Positions 27,803-37,221 of a stretch of 64,000 bases of DNA are shown piece after piece; position 1 is the stretch's first letter, and every line of letters begins with the position of its first letter. The notes beneath the pieces are model-generated. The model was given only the letters and a program-made list of their open reading frames with translations, searched no databases and was not told where the DNA came from. The position numbers were made by a program, and so were the translations under genes. Source of the stretch: Paulinella micropora (Eukaryota > Cercozoa > Imbricatea > Euglyphida > Paulinellidae). The DNA lies in assembly GCA_019918135.1 (NCBI GenBank), contig WBZZ01004788.1, forward strand, positions 1 to 64,000, given 5' to 3'.

Positions 27803-28333
27803 GTAGTTTTCCCGGGGAAACACACACAATGCAATTTGGCGACAAATTTCATTCAAGAAACGGGGAAAGAGAAAAAGTCCAGTTCACAAACGAATGTATG
27901 AGAAAGGCGCCGGGGAAAGGAGGGGGGAGAAGAACAGAATGGGGAGGGGAAGAGAAGGGCGCAGGGGGGGGGGCGCCCCTCCCTTCCCTTCCCCTTTCTC
28001 CCCGCTCCCCCTTTGTCTCCCCGCTCCCCGCTCCCCCTTCGGGGGGGGGGGGGGGGGGGGGAGGGAAGGACATGAAAAACTTGTCATTTGCGCAAAAAAA
28101 AATTAGTGCGCTTTTTTTTTCGCGGGAAAACGTTTGATTTATGTTACCCCGCGGAATGAGGCCGGAACGGCCAGTTTATTTGGCGCAAAATCTTGCTGGT
28201 TTACATAGGCGCGTGATACGGTCAAAAAGGGCAATGCCTCCGAGTTTTCCGACGGAACTGCCCTTTTTAGCCATATCACGTCCGAAATTCGAGTATATCA
28301 TGCCCTGAAAGAAGAGAGTACAAAAAAAAGAAG
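27803..28333. repeat. composite non-coding repeat, copy B
   Basis: Same order of blocks as copy A: TTTTCCCGGGGAAACACACA, GGCGACAAATTTCATTCAAG, a G-run/C-run hairpin at 27,964-27,979, AAAAACTTGTCATTTG, GCGGGAAAACGTTTGATTTA, then the palindrome at 28,205-28,273. Confidence 0.7.
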
Positions 28334-28344
28334 AAAAATTGACA

Positions 28345-28800
28345 TGAGCGACATCTTTGCTTGGGATAACTGCACCGAGCCACTGCCGCCCTTCCACTGT
28401 CACACACACAAAAATGACACACCGCAAGAGGCAAAAGACCACAGACGAACCACCCGACGTCAAACTATTCGAGCTTGTCCGGCAAGGCGAAAAAGCGCTT
28501 AACCAAGAGTGGTGCGCTCAGCGCGATCGCCGAGACCCTCCGAGGCTTCGCGGACATGAGTAACTGTGACAGATGCCGGCTCTACAGCTGCGGACTCATG
28601 CACTCCAGAAGGACAGGGACAGCAAGCTGCTTCCTTGGTTGTGTTCACACATTGTTAGGATATAACCACAAAAGGTTCAAGACCAATGCATCAGCGCCGT
28701 GCCCCCCAAGCGTGACAATCCGCCAGGTGGCCCGCCAAGCACAAGCAGCCGACGTGTCTAGGTGGTCACCTCCGGCGATGATAGCGACTGTAAATTTGCC
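28345..28800 (+). pseudogene. small coding remnants
   Basis: MSDIFAWDNCTEPLPPFHCH in one frame, and MTHRKRQKTTDEPPDVKLFE then LVRQGEKALNQEW in another, look like protein. Neither continues far. The KRQKT start recalls the F-box genes (MRPSKRQRTF). Probably decayed; I cannot name a family. Confidence 0.3.
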
Positions 28801-29132
28801 TCAAACTGCACTAAAGAGAAAGAGAGGGAAAGGGCAGGGAAGGGGAGGCACGAATTGTCTTAGTTCCCCCCGTCTGAAAACAGGGAGCGAGAGAGAAGGG
28901 GTAGGAGGAGGGGGGAGAAGAAGAGAAGGGGGAGGGAAATAGAAGGGCGCACGGGGGGGGAAGGAGAGGCGCCCCTCTCCCCCCCTTTTTTGTTTGTTTA
29001 AAGGGAAGAGAAAGAGGGGGGGGGGTGGCGCCCCCCCCCCTTCCCTCCCCTTTCTTCCCCCTGCTCCCCCTTGTCTCCCCGCTCCCCCTTCTCTTCCCCC
29101 TCCCCTTTTTCTCCCCGCTCCCTCTTCGGGAG

Positions 29133-29474
29133 GGGGGGGAGAGGGGGGGGGGACATAAAAAACTTGTCATCTGCGCAACAAAAAGAATTAGTGCGCGGTT
29201 TTTTTCCGCGGGAAAACATTTGATTTATATTACCCCGCGGAATAAGGCCGGGGCGGCCCGTTCATTTGGCGCTAAATTTTGTTGGTTTGCATGGGTATAT
29301 GATACGACCGGAAAAGGCAGTGCTTCCGAGTTTTTTTCTGGTAGAACTGCCTTTTTAGCCATATTACGTCCGAAATTCGATTATATCACACCCCCGGCGG
29401 GAGAGTAAAAAAAAAAACAGAATTTTTTTTATTAAAAAGCTTGACAAAGTCTTACACTCTGAACCGATACATCA
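29133..29474. repeat. composite non-coding repeat, copy C
   Basis: Keeps the right-hand blocks of copies A and B: AAAAACTTGTCATCTG, GCGGGAAAACATTTGATTTA, the palindrome at 29,297-29,370, and AAAAAGCTTGACAAAGTCTT. Confidence 0.65.
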
Positions 29475-29509
29475 AACGCCTCCACTAAGCGCCTTGGCGC
29501 GCCTCTCCC

Positions 29510-29626
29510 TTCCCTCTTTCCCCTGCGCCTTTCTCATACATTCCTTTGCGAACTGGACTTTTTCTCTTTCCCCTTTTTCGAATGAAATTGTCGCCAAATT
29601 TTCTGTGTGTGTTTCCCCGGAATGCC
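29510..29626. repeat. inverted piece of the composite repeat
   Basis: CATACATTCCTTTGCGAACT, GGACTTTTTCTCTTTCCCC and CTTGAATT-like text with GTTTCCCCGGAA are the reverse complement of the left-hand blocks of copy A, so copy C and this piece point at each other. Confidence 0.6.
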
Positions 29627-29706
29627 TTATAACACTCCCCCCACTCCCCTTTTCTCAGAACGTGAGACCTGTCGGTCTATGCACGCCCTGGTTCTCGCCT
29701 GAAAAC

Positions 29707-29727
29707 CCAGCCCGCTTGCGTGGGCTG
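29707..29727. repeat. dispersed hairpin, copy 6
   Basis: CCAGCCCGC-TTGC-GTGGGCTGG, one mismatch between the arms. Isolated, without the GGGGGGC partner hairpin. Confidence 0.5.
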
Positions 29728-30049
29728 GAGAGGGGTTACCTTCCCAAGAAGTGTTATTAAGATTTCGATCCAGCTCTTTCTTGGTGCCTCCCTCCCCTGC
29801 CCCTTTCCTCTCCCTCTTAGTTCTCAGATCAATACCTTTCTTTGGGTACTGGCAGACTAGATGGTGCGGTCTCCATTTTATTTGTGCCTGTGCGTCTTGC
29901 TAAACAAAATAAAAGATTTTCTGGCGTGAGACCGAGGCTGCTCGCGGGCAGCACTGCCCAACTGTGACGGTGCAGCAAAAGGAGAGAAAGGAGGGAGGAA
30001 GAAAAAGAATGGGGGGGGGAGGCGCCAAGAAAGTGCGAAAAAAGAATAT

Positions 30050-31480
30050 GCTGAATTAAAGCTCGACGGTCTTATACTTGGCACCGAGTACTAAGAGCAC
30101 GAATGTCTTAGTCCTCCGTCTGAGAACAGGGAGCAGGAGAGGAAAGGGGGAGGGGGGCGCGCCAAAAAAGTGTAGAATTTTTTATAAAAGCTCGACAAAA
30201 TCTTACACTCGACACTGAGAAATAGGAAGGTAGAGAAAAAGTGCAGGGGAGGGGGGACAGCACAATCAGTCCTTGCCTTCCATCTGGGAATGGGGAGCGG
30301 GAGAGGGAAGGAGCAGGGGGGCGCAGCAAGAAAGTGTAAAAAAAAAAAAAAAAAAAAAAAAGCAAGAAAGTGTAAGTTTTTTTATTAAAGCTCGACGATC
30401 TTACACTTGGCACTGAGAACTAAGAGAGGGAGAGGGAAGAGGTAGGGGGGGGGAAAATCACGAATTGTCTTAGTCCCCCCCTCCCATCTGAAAACAGGGA
30501 GCGGGGAGGGCAGGGGCGCGCTAAGAATGTACAAGAGAAAATCCTGACAAACTTTAATCTTTACCACTGAGAAGCAAGAGAGGAAGAGGGAAGGGGCAGG
30601 GGAGGGGGAAGCACGATCTGTCTCTGCCCCCCATCAAAGAACGAGGGAGCGCGAGAGGGGAGGGGGAGGGGAGAGGCAGGGGAGGAGAAAGCAAGGATTG
30701 TCTTAGTCCCCCGTCTGAGAATCGGGAGCACGAGTGGGGAGGGGGAGGGGCGGGGGCGCGCTACAAATGTACAAAAAAAATTAAAAAGAAATTCTTGACA
30801 AAGTTTTCATCTTGACACTGAAAACTAAGAGAGTAATCTTTGGCACTGAGAGCTAAGAGAGGGAGAAGGAAGAAGCAAGCACGATCTGTCCCTGCCCTCC
30901 ATCTGAGAACGGGGAGCGGGAGAGGAAAGGGGCAGGGGCAAAGGAGAGGGCGCCAAGAAAGTACAAAAAAGAATACGGTAAATTAAAGCTTGACGGTATT
31001 ACACTTGGCATTGACAACTAAGAGAAAGAGAGAGGGAAGAAGCAGAGAAAAGCCAAGAACGTACAAAAAAAAGTATCGACAATGGAGAAGGGAAAAGGGG
31101 TGGGCTGAATGGAGGCGTTTCATGTATTTATTTATTTTTTGCAGCTTCCGCGCCCTTCCTGTCCCCCCTTCCCCTGCTCCTTGAGCCCCCTGGGCTCAGG
31201 GGAGGGGAGAGGGGAAGGTGGCAGAAAGGATTGGGAGTACAGGGGGGGGGGCACCAAATGAGCACCAGGGGGGGGGCGCCAAAGAGAAGGGGGGGGCGCC
31301 AAAGAAAAGGGGGGGGCGCCCCCCCCCGTCTAAAAATACGCTGGATTAAAACTCAACTATCTTACACTTGGCACTGGCAACTAGGAGAGGGAGAGGGAAG
31401 GGGCAGGGAGGGAGGGGGTCGCCAAGAAAATTTAAATTTTTTTAATATAAAGCTGGACAAAGTCTTACACTTGACGATAG
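30050..31480. repeat. array of diverged 100-250 bp repeats
   Basis: The core GCTCGACGGTCTTACACTTG, then GCACTGAGAACTAAGAGAGG, recurs about eight times (30,060; 30,189; 30,392; 30,548; 30,793; 30,987; 31,349; 31,452), each followed by purine-rich text, a segment like GTCTTAGTCCCCCGTCTGAG, and AAGAAAGTACAAAAAA. Copies differ by many substitutions and length changes, so the array is not recent. No coding frame spans it. Confidence 0.7.
31240..31327. repeat. tandem GGGGGGGCGCCAAA units
   Basis: Four tandem G-run/GCGCCAAA units ending in one with a C-run. This suggests how the G-run/C-run hairpins grow. Confidence 0.5.
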
Positions 31481-31508
31481 AGGGTTTTCTGGTAACATTG
31501 CCTTTTTT

Positions 31509-31552
31509 GCATGCTTTTATTAAAGTAGTTGTTATTTTGGCGACACAGGGGC
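31509..31552. promoter_or_regulatory. shared A/T-rich 3'-end element, copy 3
   Basis: GCTTTTATTAAAGTAGTTGT, then TATTTTGGCGACACAGG, like copies at 19,009 and 19,745. No clear gene ends here now. Confidence 0.35.
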
Positions 31553-31871
31553 TCTGGTGCAAAAGGGCGAGAGGGAAGGAGGGAGGAGCCCCTCTCCAGT
31601 TTGACCTGTTCACAGCAAACCTAGAGTCCCGAGAATTCCATGCCTAGCGGCCGCAGGATGAACATTAAACTAATACAGAAATTAGAACAATAGATGCTAG
31701 TTCAATGAAACTCTTTTTTTATTAAAAGGTTTGCACACAAAGAGCGGGGCGGAAAGAGAAAGGGGCGGGGGGGGGAAAGGGGGACAAGGAGGGGAAAGAG
31801 AGGAAAGGAGGGGGAAGGGGATGAAGCCGGGGGGGGAGGGGGGTTTGCGGCGAGACGCCTTTAAACAAAAA

Positions 31872-31923
31872 ACTTTAATATACACAATAAAGGAACGACA
31901 CTCCTCCCGGCGTGCTTTTGGTA
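31872..31923 (+). promoter_or_regulatory. TATA-like promoter and leader shared by two paralogues
   Basis: TTTAATATACACAATAAAGG, then AACGACACTCCTCCCGG, just before the ATG at 31,924. The same block precedes 34,954 (TATATATAGTAAAGGAGCGA). Conservation upstream of otherwise diverging repeats suggests a promoter or leader. Confidence 0.5.
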
Positions 31924-33378
31924 ATGAGAAAGCTATTAACATTGTATTGGCTTTTGGCGCTAGGGTGTGCTTTCTGGTGCGAGCCTGCAGTTGATTGGGC
32001 AATCTCTTTGACTAGCAGCACTGCCAGCCCCGCCGGCACCGCGACTCTCCTTAATGCTAGTACAGCTAGCGCCAGCCAAAGCAGTACCCCTAGTGTTGTC
32101 AACCCGAGCAACACCCTCAGTGCCAGTCCGAGTGCCGAACTAAGCAGCAGCAGCCAAAGAAATACTCCCAGTGGAAGCCTGAGCATTACGCCCAGCGCCA
32201 GCCTTAGCGCCACGCCCAGTGCCAGCCTCAGCATTACCAGCAGTGTCAGTCCTAGCGATAAGCCCGACGGCAGCCAGAGCAACGCCCCCAGTGTCGGCCC
32301 GAGCAGTACTAGCAGTACTAGCCTTAACACCACGCCCAGCAGCACTCCTAGCGCTCCAAACACAAGCCAGAGCATTACTAGCAGTGCCAGCTTTAGCCCT
32401 ACGCCCAGCGGAAGTCCGAGCAGCATTAGCAGTGCCAACACTAACGTCACACCCAGTGCCAGCCCTAGCAGTACTAGCAGTGTCAGCCCTAGCGCTACGC
32501 CAGACGGCAGCCAGAGCAACACCCCCAGTGTCGACCCGAGCAGTACTAGTAGTGCCAGCCTCAACGTCACGCCCAGCGCCAGCCTTAGCGTCACGCCCAG
32601 CGCCAGCCTTAGCGTCACGCCCAGCGCCAGCCTTAGCATCACGCCCAGCGCCAGCCTTAGCGTCACGCCCAGCACCAGCCTCGGCGTCACGCCCAGTGCC
32701 AGCCTTAGCGTCACGCCCAGTGCCAGTCTTAGCATCACGCCCAGTGCCAGCCTTAGCGTCACGCCCAGTGCCAGCCTCAGCGTCACGCCCAGTGCCAGCC
32801 TTAGCGTCACGCCCAGCGCCAGCCTCAGCGTCACGCCCAGCGCCAGCCTTAGCGTCACGCCCAGCGCCAGCCTCAGCGTCACGCCCAGCGCCAGCCTCAG
32901 CGTCACGCCCAGCGCCAGCCTCAGCGTCACGCCCAGCGCCAGCCTCAGCGTCACGCCCAGCGCCAGCCTTAGCGTCACGCCCAGCGCCAGCCTCAGCGTC
33001 ACGCCCAGCGCCAGCCTCAGCGTCACGCCCAGCGCCAGCCTCAGCGTCACGCCCAGCGCCAGCCTCAGCGTCACGCCCAGCGCCAGCCTCAGCGTCACGC
33101 CCAGCGCCAGCCTCAGCGTCACGCCCAGCGCCAGCCTTAGCGTCACGCCCAGCGCCAGCCTCAGCGTCACGCCCAGCGCCAGCCTCAGCGTCACGCCCAG
33201 CGCCAGCCTCAGCGTCACGCCCAGCGCCAGCCTCAGCGTCACGCCCAGCGCCAGCCTCAGCGTCACGCCCAGCGCCAGCCTCAGCGTCACGCCCAGCGCC
33301 AGCCTCAGCGTCACGCCCCCCCCCCCCCCCCCCCCCCCCCAGCGCCAGCCTCAGCGTCACGCCCAGCGCCAGCCTTAG
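31924..33378 (+). CDS. secreted Ser/Thr-rich repeat protein, first ORF of the locus
   Basis: The start at 31,924 gives a signal peptide MRKLLTLYWLLALGCAFWCE, nearly the same as that of the gene at 34,954. After about 200 residues of varied Ser/Thr/Pro-rich text comes a near-perfect array of the octapeptide SVTPSASL (24-bp unit, about 31 copies, 32,568-33,318). Such stalks are usually heavily O-glycosylated and hold a domain away from a surface. A C homopolymer (about 33,317-33,341) lies within the array. The C-terminal domains of the family are read from the neighbouring ORF that ends at 34,630. Confidence 0.65.
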   Translation: MRKLLTLYWLLALGCAFWCEPAVDWAISLTSSTASPAGTATLLNASTASASQSSTPSVVNPSNTLSASPSAELSSSSQRNTPSGSLSITPSASLSATPSASLSITSSVSPSDKPDGSQSNAPSVGPSSTSSTSLNTTPSSTPSAPNTSQSITSSASFSPTPSGSPSSISSANTNVTPSASPSSTSSVSPSATPDGSQSNTPSVDPSSTSSASLNVTPSASLSVTPSASLSVTPSASLSITPSASLSVTPSTSLGVTPSASLSVTPSASLSITPSASLSVTPSASLSVTPSASLSVTPSASLSVTPSASLSVTPSASLSVTPSASLSVTPSASLSVTPSASLSVTPSASLSVTPSASLSVTPSASLSVTPSASLSVTPSASLSVTPSASLSVTPSASLSVTPSASLSVTPSASLSVTPSASLSVTPSASLSVTPSASLSVTPSASLSVTPSASLSVTPSASLSVTPPPPPPPPQRQPQRHAQRQP

Positions 33379-33440
33379 CGTCACGCCCAGTGCCAGCCTC
33401 AGCGTCACGCCCAGCGCCAGCCTTAGCCTCACGCCCAGCG
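32568..33440. repeat. 24-bp tandem repeat array with C homopolymer
   Basis: About 35 copies of a 24-bp unit (AGCGTCACGCCCAGCGCCAG plus 4 nt), with only a few C/T changes between copies. A run of about 24 C sits at 33,317-33,341. Both strands and several frames are open through it. Confidence 0.85.
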
Positions 33441-34630
33441 CTAGCCCTAGCGTCACGCCCAGCGCTAGTCCCAGCGTCACGCTCAGTGCTAGCCCTAGCG
33501 CCAGCTCTAGCGCTAGCCCCAAGCCGTCTGCATACTGGTTGCAATGGCACGGGAAATCCACGAGCTGCAGTGCATTGGATGCGTTCATTTCGTGCGGGAA
33601 TGCACAGCCAACAGACGATGCATCTTACGTAGGGGCCGGCGCCCCCTGCGCGCGCGCAACCTTGCTAGCAGTCGCCATGAACAACAGCAACCCACCCATG
33701 AAATTTGGTACTTTTATACCTGGGAATACGTGCACTAGCCTGAGGGGGCAAGACAACATTCTGGGCCGGCTACTCAACGGCATCCGGAACGACCAGGTAT
33801 GCAGCCAGGCGCTCGCTGATAACGTGCTCCCGACAGGACAGTTCCTAACCATCGAGCAGGCGTCGAATCTACGAACTGCGCTAGGGGTCGCGTGGATCCA
33901 GTCTCTCAAGGATGTATATCCTACCCAGTGTGCCGCCGGTTGGGTCGAGAATGCCGTCAGTCGCATGTGCAGTCTAGCATCGAGTTCCTCCCCTAGCCCA
34001 TCTCCTCAGCCTTTACCAAGTTCCTCGCCAACAACGGCTGGTAGCAGTAGTATTAATTGCGTAAGTGGAGCAACCAATCTGAGCTCCGTGGCTGCTTGTT
34101 ACAGTACGCGCTATTTGCCCAAGGGTTCGACGGCAGCGCCGATAAATCCGAATATCAACGAGGCAAGCGATTTGCGGCAAGCCGTGCGTGCCTTGCTTGA
34201 CAACGATGGGAATTGCAGGGGAGTGACGCTCGGCAGCGCTATTAGTGCCAACATGTCGGTTTTCCTGTTTACTGACAGTACGTACGGGGCTCAGTACTGC
34301 TTGTTGATGGATACAGGAGATGCCAACGGGGACGGCAAGTTTGACTCGGGCTTTGGGTTTGTGGCAGTAGCAAACCGGCGCCAAGACATTCACCGCTACC
34401 TGGTTCATAGCGCCCCGCACCCTGCCTCGGAGATTAACACCGAAGTACAGGCCATGCGTCTGTTGGCCGAGACTGGAGGGCACGTGGGTCTGGTGGCCGG
34501 GGCGCGCAGAGACGCGACGGGTGACCGCAGCAAATGCAATACCGCTTTCAACAGCACTGACGGCGTTTATGACAACACCTCTGCTTTCTACGTTCTGGCT
34601 TCCGAGGTGTACGCGTGGTACATGCAATAG
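33342..34630 (+). CDS. two-domain exported protein, C-terminal ORF of the locus
   Basis: The open frame that ends at 34,630 carries the last repeats and then the two domains of this family. Domain A (from 33,528, YWLQWHGKSTSCSALDAFIS to YPTQCAAGWVENAVSRMC) is cysteine-rich. A Ser/Pro linker follows. Domain B runs from INCVSGATNLSSVAACYSTR to VLASEVYAWYMQ and contains DTGDANGDGKFDSGFG, an EF-hand/dockerin-type calcium loop (DxNxDGxxD). I recognise no named family. The sequence is about 95 percent similar to the gene at 34,954, so it is a recent duplicate. Confidence 0.7.
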
Positions 34631-34904
34631 GTATGCAAGCAGCAAAGGTCGCAAAGGTTTTAAGAAATTAAACAACACACGTTAGTTTGATAAGAACATG
34701 TTTCATGTTTCATTAAAGCGTTCTCTAACAGCCAGAACAAAGGGGAGGGCGGAGGGGAGAGGCAAGGGGAGAACTAACAAATACAAAGGGGGGGGGGAAT
34801 GGGAGGGAGGAAGGGGGGGGGGGAGAGAGAGGTGAGTGAAATAGGAGTAAAATAAAAAGGTCAGAACCGGCGAGCAAGTGGCGCGGCATTTTTAGAGGCA
34901 AGAA
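34631..34904. other. spacer, no gene seen
   Basis: An A/T-rich 3' part (CATGTTTCATTAAAGCG) and purine runs between the two paralogues. Confidence 0.4.
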
Positions 34905-34953
34905 CCTTCATATATATAGTAAAGGAGCGACGCCCCGCGGCAAGACATTCTTA
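34905..34953 (+). promoter_or_regulatory. TATA-like promoter and leader
   Basis: CATATATATAGTAAAGGAGC, then GACGCCCCGCGGCAAGAC, directly before the ATG. Related to 31,872-31,923. Confidence 0.5.
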
Positions 34954-36813
34954 ATGAAGAAGTTATTAGTATGGCCTTGGCTGTTAGCACTGGGGTGCGC
35001 TTTCTGGTGCGAGCCTGCAGTTAAAGGGGTGATCCCTGCAATAATCTCTTCGACTAGCAGCACTGCCAGTCCTAGCCCAAGCAATGCTGGTCTCGGCGCC
35101 AGCAAGAGCAACACACACAGCGCCAGCGGGAGCAGTACACTCAGTGCAAGCGCCAGCACCAGCAAGAGCAGCACGCCCAGTGCCAGCAAGAGCAGCACAC
35201 CCAGTGCCAGCAAGAGCAGCACACCCAGTGCCAGCAAAAGCAGCACACCCAGCGCCAGCAAGAGCAGCACACCCAGTGCCAGCAAAAGCAGTACGCTCAG
35301 TGCCAGCGCCAGCAAAAGCAACACACCCAGTGCTAGTACAAGCAGTACGCCTACTGCCAGTGCGAGCGATACACCAAGCCTGAGTAGTACCATCACCGTC
35401 AGCCCGAGCGCTACGCCCAGCGCTGCTACCCCTAGCGTTACCCCCAGCGTCGTCAGCCTTAGCGCTACGCCCAGCGCTACGCCCACCGCCACCAGTCCCA
35501 GCAGTACTAGCAGTGTCAGCCTTAGCGCTACAACTAGTGCCAGCTTGAGCCTTGCCGGCAGTGGTAGCCCGAGCCGCACTAGCAGTGGTAGCCCAAGCCG
35601 CACTAGCAGTGGTAGCCCGAGCCGCACTAGCAGTACAAGCCCTAGCATCACGCCCAGCGCCAGTTCGAGCAGTACTAGCAGCGCCAGCCCTAGCGCCGGC
35701 CCCAAACCATCGGTATATTGGTTGCAATGGCACGGGAAATCCACGAGCTGCCCTGCGTTGGCTGCGTTCATTTCGTGCGGAAATGCACAGCCAACAGACG
35801 ATGCATCTTACGTAGGGGCCGGCGCTCCCTGCGCGCGCGCAACCTCGCTGGCAGTCGCCATGAACAACAGCAACCCCAGCATGAACTTTAGTACTTTTGT
35901 ACCTGGGAATACGTGCACTAACCTGAGGGGGCAAGACAACATTCTGGGCCGGCTACTCAACGGCATCCGGAACGACCAGGTATGCAATCAGGCGCTCGCT
36001 GATAACGTGCTCCCGACTGGACAGTTCCTGACCATCGAGCAGGTGTTGAGTCTACGATCGGACCAAGGTGTCGCGTGGATCCAATCTCTCAAGCTTCTAT
36101 ATCCTACCCAGTGTGCCGCCGGTTGGGTCGAAAATGCCGTCAGTCGCATGTGCAGCCTAGCATCGAGTTCCTCCCCTAGCCCATCCCCTCAGCCTTTACC
36201 AAGTTCCTCACCAACAACGGCTGGTAGCAGTAATATCAATTGCGTAAGTGGAGCAACCAATCTAAGCGCCGTGGCTGCTTGTTACAGTACGCGCTATTTG
36301 CCCAAGGGTTCGGCGACAGCCCCAATAAATCCGAACAACAGTGAGGCCAGCGACCTGCGGCAAGCCGTGCGTGCCTTGCTTGACAATGATGGAAATTGCA
36401 GAGGAATAACGCTCGGCAGCGCTATCAGAGCCAACATGTCGGTTTTCTTGTTCACTGATAGTACGTACGGGGCTCAGTACTGCTTGTTGATGGATACCGG
36501 AGATGCCAACGGGGACGGCAAGTTCGACTCGGGCTTTGGGTTTGTGGCGGTAGCAAACCGGCGCCAAGACATTCACCGCTACCTAGTTCATAGCGCCCCG
36601 CACCCTGCCTCAGAGGTTAACACCGAAGTACAGGTCATGCGTCTGCTGGCCGAGACCGGAGGGCACGTGGGTCTGGTGGCAGGGGCGCGCAGAGACGCTA
36701 CGGGTGACCGCAGCAAATGCAATACCGCTTTCAACAGCACTGATGGCGTGTATGACAACACCTCTGCTTTCTATGTTCTAGCTTCCGAGGTGTACGCGTG
36801 GTACATGCAGTAG
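34954..36813 (+). CDS. secreted mucin-stalk protein with two new-type domains
   Basis: 619 residues, intact. Signal peptide MKKLLVWPWLLALGCAFWCE (cleaved near residue 18-20). Residues about 30-250 form a Ser/Thr stalk with tandem SASKSSTP octapeptides (24-bp unit, but a different sequence from the neighbour's array). Domain A spans about 255-400 with six or more cysteines. A Ser/Pro linker follows. Domain B spans about 427-619 with the calcium-type loop DANGDGKFD and an HRYLVHSAPHP segment. It is probably exported and glycosylated. In a virus it could be a surface or fibre protein; in a cell, a wall or matrix protein. The function is unknown. Confidence 0.8.
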   Translation: MKKLLVWPWLLALGCAFWCEPAVKGVIPAIISSTSSTASPSPSNAGLGASKSNTHSASGSSTLSASASTSKSSTPSASKSSTPSASKSSTPSASKSSTPSASKSSTPSASKSSTLSASASKSNTPSASTSSTPTASASDTPSLSSTITVSPSATPSAATPSVTPSVVSLSATPSATPTATSPSSTSSVSLSATTSASLSLAGSGSPSRTSSGSPSRTSSGSPSRTSSTSPSITPSASSSSTSSASPSAGPKPSVYWLQWHGKSTSCPALAAFISCGNAQPTDDASYVGAGAPCARATSLAVAMNNSNPSMNFSTFVPGNTCTNLRGQDNILGRLLNGIRNDQVCNQALADNVLPTGQFLTIEQVLSLRSDQGVAWIQSLKLLYPTQCAAGWVENAVSRMCSLASSSSPSPSPQPLPSSSPTTAGSSNINCVSGATNLSAVAACYSTRYLPKGSATAPINPNNSEASDLRQAVRALLDNDGNCRGITLGSAIRANMSVFLFTDSTYGAQYCLLMDTGDANGDGKFDSGFGFVAVANRRQDIHRYLVHSAPHPASEVNTEVQVMRLLAETGGHVGLVAGARRDATGDRSKCNTAFNSTDGVYDNTSAFYVLASEVYAWYMQ

Positions 36814-37221
36814 GTAGGTAGGTAGGCAGCAAGGTCGGCGCGCAACCCCCCTGCTGTTTTCTTTTCATTCTTTTTTCTTAAGCTTGTAAGTAAAATATAT
36901 TTAGTGAGCCACAAAGACCATTCATATTTTGGGCGTTGAACTTGAATTTAAGCTACAGCTTTTTTTAACGAAGAGAATTTCTTTTTTTTAAGTTAAAAGC
37001 TCTACAAAGGGAGGCACACCCTCCCTGCCTCTCCCTCTTGTTGTGCAGCTCTGACTGATTTCAATTGCCGTTCCAGGGGGGTCCCCCAAGTTTTTGGTTT
37101 TTCCAAAAGACTCTCAAGACAGCCCCCGGTGTAGATGGCGCCCGGCGAGGCTGATTGGCCAAGGCTCCAATAAGTGTCAGTCGCGTAAGCCCGTGCTCGC
37201 TCGCTATACCTAGCATTGCTG
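36814..37221. other. convergent 3' spacer
   Basis: Starts with a TAGG tetranucleotide repeat at the stop (36,811-36,826), then A/T-rich runs (36,955-37,000) that could end transcription from both sides. The minus strand shows a short open stretch (about 37,020-37,220), but I cannot support a separate gene. Confidence 0.4.

Noticed and set aside
32568-33440. CRISPR-like regular array
   Set aside because: Units are directly contiguous without unique spacers and code for an octapeptide. There are no cas genes.
31875-33588. Very long open frames on the minus strand through the 24-bp array (LALGVTLR and AGRDAEAG repeats)
   Set aside because: They arise from the 24-bp periodicity, which keeps every frame open. 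The plus strand has the signal peptide, the leader and the conserved domains.
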